A DNA stretch of 33,398 nt from Candidatus Poribacteria bacterium (GTDB lineage Bacteria > Poribacteria > WGA-4E > WGA-3G), in contig JAAXHI010000301.1 in NCBI GenBank assembly GCA_012270875.1, positions 643 to 34,040 of the forward strand, written 5' to 3'. The notes beneath the pieces were generated by a model, which saw nothing but the letters and a program-made list of their open reading frames with translations, did not search any database and was not told where the DNA came from. Shown one piece after another: positions 16,863-23,514 of this stretch. Each line of letters opens with the position of its first letter. Position 1 is the first letter of the stretch. A program made the translations under genes and the position numbers.

Positions 16863-17513
16863 ATGACAATGGATAAGAGCCCTCTACACGAGGCGGATGG
16901 ACCTCGTTACCATGCAGTGATGCTTGTTGGTCCCCCCGGTGTAGGCAAAGGAACACAAGGGAAGATGCTGGCACAAATCCCCGGTATTTTCCATGTCTCC
17001 AGCGGGGATATGTTCCGAGAACTTAAGACCAATTCCAAATTCGGACAAATCTTCCAGCAATACGCCGGAGTCGGCAAGTTAGTTCCGGACGATATTACAA
17101 TCAAAATTTGGCAGGATTACATGGCGCGGAAGGTCTGTGAGGGACTTTATACGCCCGAACGCGACTTGCTCATTCTTGATGGTATTCCGCGGAACATTAC
17201 GCAAGCGGCTTTGATAGCACCTTGTGTAAAAATCTTTAAAATCATCTTTATGGTTTGTGAAGACAGAGAGGTGATGTTTAAACGCATCCGTGGACGCTCT
17301 CTGAAAGAGAACCGGATTGATGATGCTGAAGAAGTGGTAGTTCGCTATCGGTGGGACCTTTACAAACGGTACACTGAACCGCTGATTGACCATTACCCGC
17401 AAGACCTCATTCGGATCATTGATGCCGACAACATCGCATCAGATGTACTTCACCAGATATTATCCGTAATAGTGCCTATTCAGAAAAAACATTTCATGCC
17501 ACCGCTGATGTAG
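16863..17513 (+). CDS. adk: Adenylate kinase family protein
   Basis: A 216-residue P-loop kinase. VGPPGVGKGTQGKML (22-36) is the Walker A loop and HVSSGDMFREL (44-54) the AMP-binding segment. LILDGIPRN is the counterpart of the DGFPR motif, and RIRGRSLKENRIDDAEEVVVRYR holds the LID and catalytic arginines. The LID is short, without a zinc-finger insertion, so the enzyme might favour UMP/CMP or AMP; adenylate kinase is the default family call. It would interconvert ATP plus AMP and ADP in the cytoplasm. It has a polar N-terminal extension of about 15 residues before the first strand. Transcribed with the upstream isomerase and convergent with the glycosyltransferase gene, 35 nt apart. Confidence 0.87.
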   Translation: MTMDKSPLHEADGPRYHAVMLVGPPGVGKGTQGKMLAQIPGIFHVSSGDMFRELKTNSKFGQIFQQYAGVGKLVPDDITIKIWQDYMARKVCEGLYTPERDLLILDGIPRNITQAALIAPCVKIFKIIFMVCEDREVMFKRIRGRSLKENRIDDAEEVVVRYRWDLYKRYTEPLIDHYPQDLIRIIDADNIASDVLHQILSVIVPIQKKHFMPPLM

Positions 17514-17548
17514 ATGCGCGTCCAACCCCAGACATCTTACTTTACTGT

Positions 17549-19195
17549 TCAATCAGCGTGACGATAGAGATGAAATTCAGGATGCGCGAGTGCTTGCATT
17601 GGAAATGGTGCTCCGTCATCTGATACCCGGATGCCGAGGAACTGTGGTGTCCGTCGAAACGTCTTGTGCAGTTCATACTGACTTCCTTCCTCTAAGATGC
17701 GATCATAAAATGCCAGTGTCTCCTCTAATTGAATCTCGTTGAGCGGGTACCAATCTTCATCTTGATAATGCTGAGGCTGTTTTCGGTATTTTTGGAACAC
17801 CTCAAGGTCTGGTACAAGGATAAGTACCCATTCTGCTTCTTGATCTGCCACTTCCAAATCTAAATCAGGTAGAAGCCAGTTAAATAAGGTTATCGGTGCA
17901 GTCGCAATAACTTCCTCCGGCGGAATGTGGGCAGATATCCATTCCGATGCTGCAACACGGGTCGGTTGTGCCAGCATTACAGAAGCGAAAGCTGCAGTAT
18001 AGACAAACGAATAAAGTACGACGACTCCGAAAATAATACTCCTTCCCCACTTTTGAAAAGTAACGTATCCCTTGGGCTTTCCAGACATAAGAAGCGATGA
18101 ACCCTTATGTGTGATTTTGAAAAGATTAGCGAGGGCGATAGCGGCAAGCACCGTGAGTGCGGGATAGAGTATGAGGAGATGACGCGCAAATTTGACTTTG
18201 TGTATTCCGATAAACAGTAGATACGGGATAGCGAAAGCGAGTAAAAGTGTCTCTGTGCTGATGCCGCTTTTAAACGAGACGAGTGCACGCACTACTCCAA
18301 AACCGACGAGAAGTGCGAGTGGCAATCCCATTCCCCATTTCAGTAGCACCCATAGGTAGACGAACCGTTGTAACCACCCTGATTCTCCTGTGGAAATGAG
18401 CCCAAAATGTCCTTGATGATAGTGGGTGGCTTCGTACCAAAAGTCTGAGAAGAAAAGATTCCACTCTGGTGAAATTAGGTCAATGAGCCAATAAGGACAG
18501 AGGAGCGTGAAGGTTAAGGCTGAAACACCGATAACCGTTGCAAACCTTCTATAAAAATGCTCGGTACCGATGAAAGTTAAGAGAGAAAAACAGACAAAAA
18601 TAGTCGTGAATTTGACTGCGCAACCGACACCCACAATAACCCCGAGCCACACTGCGGTCCGAAATGTAAGCACAGATGAGGGAAAGCGAGCGCGAAGAGC
18701 GATCCAGAGAAACAGTGTTACACAGAAAGTGGCGGGGATGTCAACGAGTGCGAAACGGGATTCGTTAGTGGCATGCAACATCGCCACAGCGAGCAATCCT
18801 GCGGCAATCTGACCGACGCGTCTATTATAAGCGTGCCGCCCAATAGCATAGGTGAACCAGAGTGTTGCGGTGGACAAGAGGGTATTGATACAGCGTGCCA
18901 ATAGAATGACACTGGTTTCCGTTAGATGCAAGCCGCAGATTGAGAGCAATTTGCCTACCGCAGCAACGATGTAAAACCACGCCGTTCCGGGCCAGTTATA
19001 GGTTTGAGGGGGTGCCGTGAAGTGGATGAGGTTCAGCACATCGTGTGCAATAATTGTTTCACGTGGATCCGGTGTGTCGGGCAATCCAACGTTTAGACCG
19101 ACGACCCGCAGACCGAAACCGGCAATGAGAATCGCTGATATAACGAAGTTGCTGGACAAACTAAAGAAGTTCCGCACCGCGAGAAGCAATCTCAT
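17549..19195 (-). CDS. GT39/ArnT-like membrane glycosyltransferase (GT-C fold)
   Basis: A 548-residue protein with about ten hydrophobic helices and a C-terminal soluble tail (about 420-548). The first extracytoplasmic loop after helix 1 reads RVVGLNVGLPDTPDPRETI, whose Asp is in the position of the catalytic residue of dolichyl-phosphate-mannose or lipid-linked sugar transferases. FAIPYLLFIGIHKVKFARHLLILYPALTVL is a typical late-helix pair, cited here by its first residues FAIPYLLFIG. It should transfer a sugar from a polyprenyl-phosphate donor outside the inner membrane; the acceptor is unknown. I chose ATG at 19195 rather than TTG at 19234 because it overlaps by ATGA the stop of the remnant GNAT gene, indicating former translational coupling. 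No good ribosome site otherwise. Confidence 0.85.
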   Translation of the reverse strand: MRLLLAVRNFFSLSSNFVISAILIAGFGLRVVGLNVGLPDTPDPRETIIAHDVLNLIHFTAPPQTYNWPGTAWFYIVAAVGKLLSICGLHLTETSVILLARCINTLLSTATLWFTYAIGRHAYNRRVGQIAAGLLAVAMLHATNESRFALVDIPATFCVTLFLWIALRARFPSSVLTFRTAVWLGVIVGVGCAVKFTTIFVCFSLLTFIGTEHFYRRFATVIGVSALTFTLLCPYWLIDLISPEWNLFFSDFWYEATHYHQGHFGLISTGESGWLQRFVYLWVLLKWGMGLPLALLVGFGVVRALVSFKSGISTETLLLAFAIPYLLFIGIHKVKFARHLLILYPALTVLAAIALANLFKITHKGSSLLMSGKPKGYVTFQKWGRSIIFGVVVLYSFVYTAAFASVMLAQPTRVAASEWISAHIPPEEVIATAPITLFNWLLPDLDLEVADQEAEWVLILVPDLEVFQKYRKQPQHYQDEDWYPLNEIQLEETLAFYDRILEEGSQYELHKTFRRTPQFLGIRVSDDGAPFPMQALAHPEFHLYRHAD

Positions 19196-19290
19196 TTTTG
19201 GAGAAAACCCAGTTCTTTGAAAATATTTTCCCAACGTGATCTGTGATTTTCACGAAGATAGTCCGGCACAAAACCGAGGTTAAGGTGATA
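19192..19290 (-). pseudogene. C-terminal remnant of a GNAT acetyltransferase, cut by the tnpB element
   Basis: Minus-strand codons from 19290 read YHLNLGFVPDYLREN, then HRSRWENIFKELGFLQK and TGA (19194-19192). They line up with residues 146-174 of the intact GNAT at 20962-21558 (TYLNLGFIPVYVEEG, then RWSDIFEKLG). Thus this is the tail of the gene whose front lies at 20720-20983, on the far side of the tnpB element. The TGA overlaps the glycosyltransferase ATG by four bases. About 66 codons equivalent to GNAT residues 81-146 are absent from both fragments. Confidence 0.85.
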
Positions 19291-19440
19291 GCACCCACAA
19301 CCTACGAGGTTAGGGCTTCGGTTTCATAGCGACTGCGGTTTTCTCATAGAGTCCATCGTCTTACTTTCGCTCCACCCGCAGGCGTTTCCCTGTAGTTTTC
19401 TACAGGCATATCGTTAGGTAACGGCTATCCCCGCCTGCAA
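19291..19440 (-). ncRNA. Predicted omega-RNA (reRNA) guide scaffold at the tnpB 3' end
   Basis: TnpB nucleases use a guide RNA made from the 3' end of tnpB to the element right end. Here the segment from the last tnpB codons to 19291 contains a perfect 7-bp hairpin with a 4-nt loop (19389-19406, CCTGTAG/CTACAGG), a conserved-looking GGTGGAGCGAAAGTAAG stretch, and the right-end hairpin 19294-19315. The guide would be the bases past 19291, starting in the GNAT remnant (TATCACCTTAACC). Seen: the hairpins and position. Inferred: the RNA itself; its 5' end is a guess. Confidence 0.55.
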
Positions 19441-20532
19441 TATGTTTAGCGCAGCGTTGATGTCTCTATCGTGATGTGTTCCACATTCAGGACATGTCCA
19501 CTGCCGATCATTCAATGTAAGTTTTTTGTTATGATACCCGCAAGCACTACACAGTTTCGTTGTAGCAGTCCATTGATCGACTTGACGGAAATCACGCTTA
19601 TGTTTTTGACACTTATATTTCAATATCTCAACAAACTCGTAGAAAGCAAGGTCAGAGACTTTGCGCCCCCACAGCCGTTTCATGCCCTCAAGGTTCAAAG
19701 CTTCAAGGACAATCGTATCAAACTTCTTACAGAGTTCACTCGCGAGTTGCCAATGGAAGTCTTTGCGTTGATTGCTAATTTTCCGATAGAGACGGGCGAG
19801 TTGCCTCACACACCACCACCAAGCGTTAGACCCTTTTTGCTTGCGACTCAATGCTTTGTTGAGAGACCGAAGTTTCTTCAAGTTAGATTTCAAAGGTTGT
19901 GGGTGTTGTATCTTTTCACCCGTGCTCAGTGTCAAAAATGCGTCTTTCATCCCGAAGTCTGCCCCAACGCTTTGACCTGTTGTCGGCAGCGGTCTAAAAT
20001 CTCTATAGGTTGTTGTGATACAAAGCCAATAGTCACCGCAAGTATCACGTTTGATGGTGATACGACTGATAGAACCGTGCCACTGGCGGTATTTGTGAAA
20101 CGTATAGGGCACTCTATCAAACTGCCACTTACGCGTATCAGGATTCCATTTGCGAAAAGTCAATGTGATACGATTGTTTTTCAGACACCAACCCGCGGGC
20201 CCTGGATAGGTGATAGATTTGAACTTATGTCTCGGCTTGATATGCGGTCTGCCACCAAGTTTCTTGAAAAAACGATCGTATGCATTATCAATACGCATCA
20301 ACTCTTGTTGCACCGCTTGACTTGGCAGTATCTTCCAGTGCGGGTGCGTCGTCCGTTTCAACGCTTTAAAGTGATTATCCATGGCATTATAATTCGCATA
20401 CGGCAAACCCGCTTTATAGCGTTGACGTTGCCACTCGTGGAAATACTTATGCACTTGCCACATATCGTCAAGCAGGTTGCCAATGCGTATGGTGTTAGAT
20501 TGTTTTCCCAACGGATATTTATATGTTTTCAT
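19414..20532 (-). CDS. tnpB: TnpB, RNA-guided nuclease of an IS200/IS605-type element
   Basis: A 372-residue full-length TnpB. The N-terminal part (1-185) has the helical and beta-barrel (wedge/REC) character of the family. The RuvC-like nuclease follows: GADFGMKDAFLTL with Asp192, IVLEALNLEGM with Glu277, and HDRDINAALNIL with Asp355/Asp357. Inserted before the last motif is a four-cysteine zinc finger, CSACGYHN and CPECG (Cys328, 331, 347, 350). All catalytic residues are present, so the protein is probably active. It should cut DNA guided by the RNA from its 3' end and help keep the element at its donor site. A consensus promoter lies at 20630-20658, and a large hairpin at 20575-20615 lies between promoter and gene. 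Confidence 0.95.
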   Translation of the reverse strand: MKTYKYPLGKQSNTIRIGNLLDDMWQVHKYFHEWQRQRYKAGLPYANYNAMDNHFKALKRTTHPHWKILPSQAVQQELMRIDNAYDRFFKKLGGRPHIKPRHKFKSITYPGPAGWCLKNNRITLTFRKWNPDTRKWQFDRVPYTFHKYRQWHGSISRITIKRDTCGDYWLCITTTYRDFRPLPTTGQSVGADFGMKDAFLTLSTGEKIQHPQPLKSNLKKLRSLNKALSRKQKGSNAWWWCVRQLARLYRKISNQRKDFHWQLASELCKKFDTIVLEALNLEGMKRLWGRKVSDLAFYEFVEILKYKCQKHKRDFRQVDQWTATTKLCSACGYHNKKLTLNDRQWTCPECGTHHDRDINAALNILQAGIAVT

Positions 20533-20574
20533 GGACTATCAAGTCTCAAGTCTTTAACCCCTATTGAGTGGGTA

Positions 20575-20615
20575 GGCAGACACGTAACCGAGCGGTTACG
20601 CTCAATATGTCTGCC
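20575..20615. repeat. Extended imperfect palindrome in the tnpB 5' leader
   Basis: An outer stem GGCAGACA (20575-20582) pairs with TGTCTGCC (20608-20615), and an inner stem CGTAACCG (20583-20590) pairs with CGGTTACG (20593-20600). The two 8-bp stems are separated on one side by a 7-nt bulge. It begins about 8 nt after the predicted tnpB transcription start, so it would form at the 5' end of the mRNA. It may be a subterminal TnpA-recognition hairpin or limit tnpB expression. Confidence 0.7.
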
Positions 20616-20629
20616 AACTTGATACTCAT

Positions 20630-20658
20630 ATGATACCACATTTCTGTGTGAATGTCAA
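20630..20658 (-). promoter_or_regulatory. Consensus sigma70 promoter of tnpB
   Basis: On the minus strand: TTGACA (20658-20653), 17 nt, TATCAT (20635-20630), with TGTGG directly before the -10 (extended -10). Predicted start near 20623. A short inverted pair CACA/TGTG lies in the spacer. The core matches the promoters at 8336 and 21604. Confidence 0.75.
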
Positions 20659-20695
20659 GTTTTTTGATACGACACGCCCATACGCCCGCCTACAT

Positions 20696-20715
20696 CCCCT
20701 ACCTAAAGGCAGGGG
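20696..20715. repeat. Left-end hairpin of the tnpB element
   Basis: CCCCTACC (20696-20703) pairs with GGCAGGGG (20708-20715) around TAAA, with one A-C mismatch. The CCTAAAGG-centred GC-rich hairpin is typical for ends of IS1341-type elements. The GNAT reading frame ends within it (stop at 20701-20699), which marks the junction with host DNA close to 20719. Confidence 0.65.
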
Positions 20716-20719
20716 GCTT

Positions 20720-20983
20720 GACGGGAAGATTGATAACGAAGAAGAATCCGTTTGGATCGAAATCGGATTGGTTGATAACGTTAGCATACGTATCTTGTGC
20801 GGTTCTACCTTTGTCTACGAAGGCGCTGTCCATGATTCGCGCCCAGTGTATTTCGTCACCTTTCTGATAGGTTCGGATGTGATAGCCATCAGGACACTGG
20901 CGTCTCGGCAGCTTCTCTAAACTGTGCAGGACCATTCTGAGTTGATCTTCCACTGTATTCTTTAACTTGAGACCTTCGTCCAC
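20720..20983 (-). pseudogene. N-terminal fragment of a GNAT acetyltransferase interrupted by the tnpB element
   Basis: The frame from ATG 20983 (or GTG 20953) encodes about 85 residues, including DQLRMVLHSLEKLPRRQ, GYHIRTYQKGDEIHWARIMD and GRTAQDTYANVI. These match residues 4-80 of the adjacent intact GNAT (RQLRMVRPNLENLP, GYGMRTYRKGDEVHWARIIS, ERTAQDTENEI). Homology stops after FFFVINLPV, where the element left-end hairpin begins and supplies a stop. The acetyl-CoA-binding motif A is missing, so this copy cannot work. Its tail is at 19192-19290. A tandem duplicate of the upstream gene. Confidence 0.85.
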
Positions 20984-21558
20984 AGTTCTGTAGGGAGTGT
21001 CTCTTTGACGTTTAGGATCTGTGCGGACATCGACGGGAGTCCCAATTTCTCAAAGATGTCCGACCACCGCTCTGGTTGTCCTTCTTCAACGTAAACAGGT
21101 ATGAACCCTAAATTCAGATAGGTTTTAATGGCGGGGATGCGGAAATCGTCGGTGTCCAACATCGAACATTTGAAGTTGTTGTCCCGAAAGTAGCAGAGGA
21201 CAGCGAGTGAGACCCATTTTCCGAGTTTGTGTCCTGTGTGTTCAGCGACAACGCCGACCATGTGCACATATCCGACCTCTTTTTCATCTACGGATTGCCG
21301 CCAGGCACAAGCAGTTCCGACGGGGATACCGCGATGCGTTGCGAAGTAGAATCCATCGGGCAGAAACACATCTCGGTTCGTAATTTCATTTTCTGTATCT
21401 TGTGCGGTGCGTTCTCTGCCACCGAACGAGTCACTAATAATACGCGCCCAGTGTACCTCATCCCCTTTGCGATAGGTGCGCATGCCGTAACCTACGGGAA
21501 GTTCAAGTTCCGGTAGATTTTCTAAATTAGGACGTACCATCCTGAGTTGTCGCGCCAT
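20962..21558 (-). CDS. GNAT family N-acetyltransferase
   Basis: A 198-residue protein. The N-terminal half (GYGMRTYRKGDEVHWARII) leads into the core at about 95-155. HMVGVVAEHTGHKLGKWVSLAVL is the acetyl-CoA pyrophosphate-binding motif A (cited in parts: VGVVAEHTGHKLGKW), and IPAIKTYLNLGFIPVYVEE is motif B with the usual LGF turn. It should transfer an acyl group from acetyl-CoA to an amine; the acceptor is unknown. AGAAGGAG lies 8 nt before the ATG, and an extended -10 promoter is at 21604-21632. The stop overlaps the start of the broken paralogue, and the old operon continued to the glycosyltransferase, hinting at modification of a sugar or its carrier. Confidence 0.85.
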   Translation of the reverse strand: MARQLRMVRPNLENLPELELPVGYGMRTYRKGDEVHWARIISDSFGGRERTAQDTENEITNRDVFLPDGFYFATHRGIPVGTACAWRQSVDEKEVGYVHMVGVVAEHTGHKLGKWVSLAVLCYFRDNNFKCSMLDTDDFRIPAIKTYLNLGFIPVYVEEGQPERWSDIFEKLGLPSMSAQILNVKETLPTELWTKVSS

Positions 21559-21603
21559 CTGCTTTCTCCTTCTCGTATGCAGTGCGGTTGCCAGTTAGCC
21601 GTG

Positions 21604-21632
21604 ATTATACCACACCTCAAAAATTCATGCAA
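21604..21632 (-). promoter_or_regulatory. Extended -10 promoter of the GNAT/glycosyltransferase operon
   Basis: Minus strand: TTGCAT (21632-21627), 17 nt, TATAAT (21609-21604), preceded by GAGGTGTGG so a TGn extended -10 is present. Divergent and almost abutting the plus-strand aroK promoter at 21638-21666. Confidence 0.72.
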
Positions 21633-21637
21633 AATCC

Positions 21638-21666
21638 TTTACAATATTTTCCAAAAGCATTATAAT
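21638..21666 (+). promoter_or_regulatory. Sigma70 promoter of aroK-aroB
   Basis: TTTACA (21638-21643), 17 nt, TATAAT (21661-21666). Predicted start near 21673, giving a leader of about 50 nt to the GTG at 21722. The -35 boxes of this and the divergent GNAT promoter are only 5 nt apart, so RNA polymerase binding may compete. Confidence 0.75.
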
Positions 21667-21721
21667 AGTCCTCAATCATTTATAACAGGAAACACTCGCT
21701 CGCAATAAGGTCGGAAAATAG

Positions 21722-22264
21722 GTGAAACGACAGCAAAGAAAAACGCCCAACATTGTGCTTGTCGGTTTTATGGGAACTGGGAAAACCTCCATAGGCAGAC
21801 GGCTTTCCATGCAACTTCGGATGCGCTACGTGGATACAGACGATGTTATTGAACGTGATAGTGGACGGCGTATCAGCGATATTTTTTCGGAAGATGGAGA
21901 ACCCGTTTTTCGAGAGCTGGAAAGCGAAGCGGTTCGTAAAGTATCAAAACTGGAGAACCACATTATCGCCACGGGTGGCGGTGTTGTCTTGAAAGAAGCC
22001 AATATGGTAGAACTCAGGCGGAACGGTATTATTTTTTGCTTAACAGCGACAGCGGAAGAGATTTATCAGCGAGTTCGACATCAGTCGCACCGACCTCTAC
22101 TTCAGACCCCCGATGCCCTCACGAAGATCCGTTCTATGTTGGAAGACCGACACCCCTACTATGCCAAAGCCGACTATATGGTGGAAACGACGGGACGCTC
22201 GTTTGGAGAGGTCATGGCGTATATTAAACGGGTGTTTGCGAAAAGTATTAGGGATTCAAGATGA
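21722..22264 (+). CDS. aroK: Shikimate kinase
   Basis: A 180-residue P-loop kinase that phosphorylates shikimate at O-3 in the aromatic amino-acid pathway. Visible are Walker A GFMGTGKTS (15-23), the shikimate-binding YVDTDDVIE with Asp38, PVFRELESEA with Arg64, the ATGGGVVL loop (83-90), and the LID segment HRPLL with its arginine near 120. The length is normal for the family. The start is GTG with AAGG about 11 nt upstream and no closer ATG; the promoter TTTACA/TATAAT precedes it. The stop overlaps the aroB start by four bases, so the two enzymes are made together. Confidence 0.95.
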   Translation: MKRQQRKTPNIVLVGFMGTGKTSIGRRLSMQLRMRYVDTDDVIERDSGRRISDIFSEDGEPVFRELESEAVRKVSKLENHIIATGGGVVLKEANMVELRRNGIIFCLTATAEEIYQRVRHQSHRPLLQTPDALTKIRSMLEDRHPYYAKADYMVETTGRSFGEVMAYIKRVFAKSIRDSR

Positions 22265-23349
22265 CGAACACCTTACGCGTGGAACTCGGCGAGGATAGTT
22301 ATCCGATCATTGTCGGAGGTGCACTTCTTGGTCGGGTTGGCGAACTGCTTACATCACATACCAAATCTAAAAAGGTGCTCATCCTTTCGGATTCACTTGT
22401 TAAAGCGCGGTACATGCCTGTTGTTCGCCAAAGCCTTGAAAATGCGGGGTTTGATGTAGGTACAATAGAGGCTCCTGCTGGTGAAAAAAGCAAATCGTTA
22501 GCCCAGTTCTCTCGGATACAGGATAGTTTGATTGCGCATCAACTTGACCGCAGTTCAATGCTTATTGCGCTCGGTGGTGGTGTCATCGGTGATTTAGGCG
22601 GTTTTGCAGCAGCGGTGTATATGCGTGGTATCCCTTACGTCCAGATTCCAACGACGCTACAAGCGCAGGTCGATGCAAGCGTTGGCGGCAAGACAGCGAT
22701 TAATCACCCGAAAGGCAAGAACCTCATTGGTGCGTTTCATCAACCGAAATTGGTGCTTATTGATGTAGATACCCTCAAAACCTTACCACAACGCGATATG
22801 CGTTCGGGACTTATTGAAGTTATCAAGATGGGGGTTATCCGTGACGCATCGTTATTCGAGAGGGTTGAGGAGAACTTGGCGGCTATTTTGAATTTAGAAG
22901 ATGCTGTGCTTATTGAGATGATTTCGAGTGCGTGTGTCAATAAAGCGGAAGTCGTCGCGAAAGATGAGAAGGAGAGCGGTTTGCGGATGGTGCTGAACTA
23001 CGGACATACCTTCGGTCACGCGCTTGAGGCAGTGACGCATTACAACAGATACCGACACGGCGAAGCGGTCTCTATCGGTATGAATTGTGCGGCGCAATTG
23101 GCGGTTAATTTGCAGATGTTCTCTGAAACCGATTTTCAACGGCAACGTGTCCTCTTAAATCGTGCGAAATTGCCACTCACATTCCCCTCCGATTTAACCC
23201 CAGAAGCAGTATGTGATGCGATGTATTTAGACAAAAAGACGATCGGGGGTAGACTCCGTCTCATCTTGCCGACGCGTATTGGGGAGGTCGTCATCCGAGA
23301 TGATGTAGACGATCAGCATGTTTTAGAAGCTATATCGCAGTGTTTTTAA
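22261..23349 (+). CDS. aroB: 3-dehydroquinate synthase
   Basis: A 362-residue enzyme that converts DAHP to 3-dehydroquinate, step two of the shikimate pathway, using NAD and a metal ion. Family motifs are LALGGGVIGDLGGFAAAVYMRG in shortened form (GGGVIGDLGGFAA), the QIPTTLQAQVDASVGGKTAI region with the catalytic lysine, HPKGKNLIGAFHQP, and the metal ligands Glu in KAEVVAKDEKE, His in NYGHTFGHALE and His in YRHGEAVSIGM. The full length matches bacterial AroB. It overlaps aroK by ATGA. A GC-rich hairpin with a T-run 25 nt after the stop ends the operon. Confidence 0.96.
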   Translation: MTNTLRVELGEDSYPIIVGGALLGRVGELLTSHTKSKKVLILSDSLVKARYMPVVRQSLENAGFDVGTIEAPAGEKSKSLAQFSRIQDSLIAHQLDRSSMLIALGGGVIGDLGGFAAAVYMRGIPYVQIPTTLQAQVDASVGGKTAINHPKGKNLIGAFHQPKLVLIDVDTLKTLPQRDMRSGLIEVIKMGVIRDASLFERVEENLAAILNLEDAVLIEMISSACVNKAEVVAKDEKESGLRMVLNYGHTFGHALEAVTHYNRYRHGEAVSIGMNCAAQLAVNLQMFSETDFQRQRVLLNRAKLPLTFPSDLTPEAVCDAMYLDKKTIGGRLRLILPTRIGEVVIRDDVDDQHVLEAISQCF

Positions 23350-23374
23350 TGGCTGTCAGCGTATTAGCCGTCAG

Positions 23375-23405
23375 CCGTCGGGACGGTTTTTTCTACGAAA
23401 AAACC
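23375..23405 (+). terminator. Intrinsic terminator after aroB with overlapping second hairpin
   Basis: CCGTC-GG-GACGG (23375-23386) is followed at once by six T (23387-23392). The last GG and the T-run also form the 5' arm of a second, 9-bp stem: GGTTTTTTC (23385-23393) with GAAAAAACC (23397-23405). The two structures exclude each other. The A/T-rich second hairpin may be a remnant of a bidirectional terminator. Confidence 0.75.
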
Positions 23406-23514
23406 TTTCAGCATGCCTCGCAGTGAGAGTTAAGAGGTTTCTAATGAACATAGCACCTCTTTGCTGACCGCCGAAAACCAACAGTCAACAGCCACAAACG
23501 AGGAATATATATTT

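Larger units (their letters stand above)
19291..20719 (-). mobile_element. Stand-alone tnpB (IS200/IS605, IS1341-type) element inserted in a GNAT gene
   Basis: The element carries tnpB, its promoter, end hairpins and a 3' RNA-like segment, but no tnpA. The left end (high coordinates) has the hairpin CCCCTACCTAAAGGCAGGGG (20696-20715). The right end has a hairpin at 19294-19315 with AACCT/AGGTT and CCC/GGG stems. GNAT-coding sequence resumes on both sides, which places the ends near 20719 and 19291; exact cleavage points are uncertain by a few bases. Such elements lack terminal inverted repeats and depend on TnpA supplied in trans. Insertions of this class normally do not delete target DNA, so the missing middle of the GNAT gene implies a second event. 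Confidence 0.85.

Noticed and set aside
19196-19234. TTG start for the glycosyltransferase, adding 13 residues
   Set aside because: The added residues lie over the GNAT tail in another frame and have no ribosome site; the ATGA overlap supports the ATG at 19195.
19471-20622. 383-codon plus-strand frame opposite tnpB
   Set aside because: It lies antisense to a gene with full TnpB motifs, has no recognisable domain and arises from the codon pattern of the other strand.
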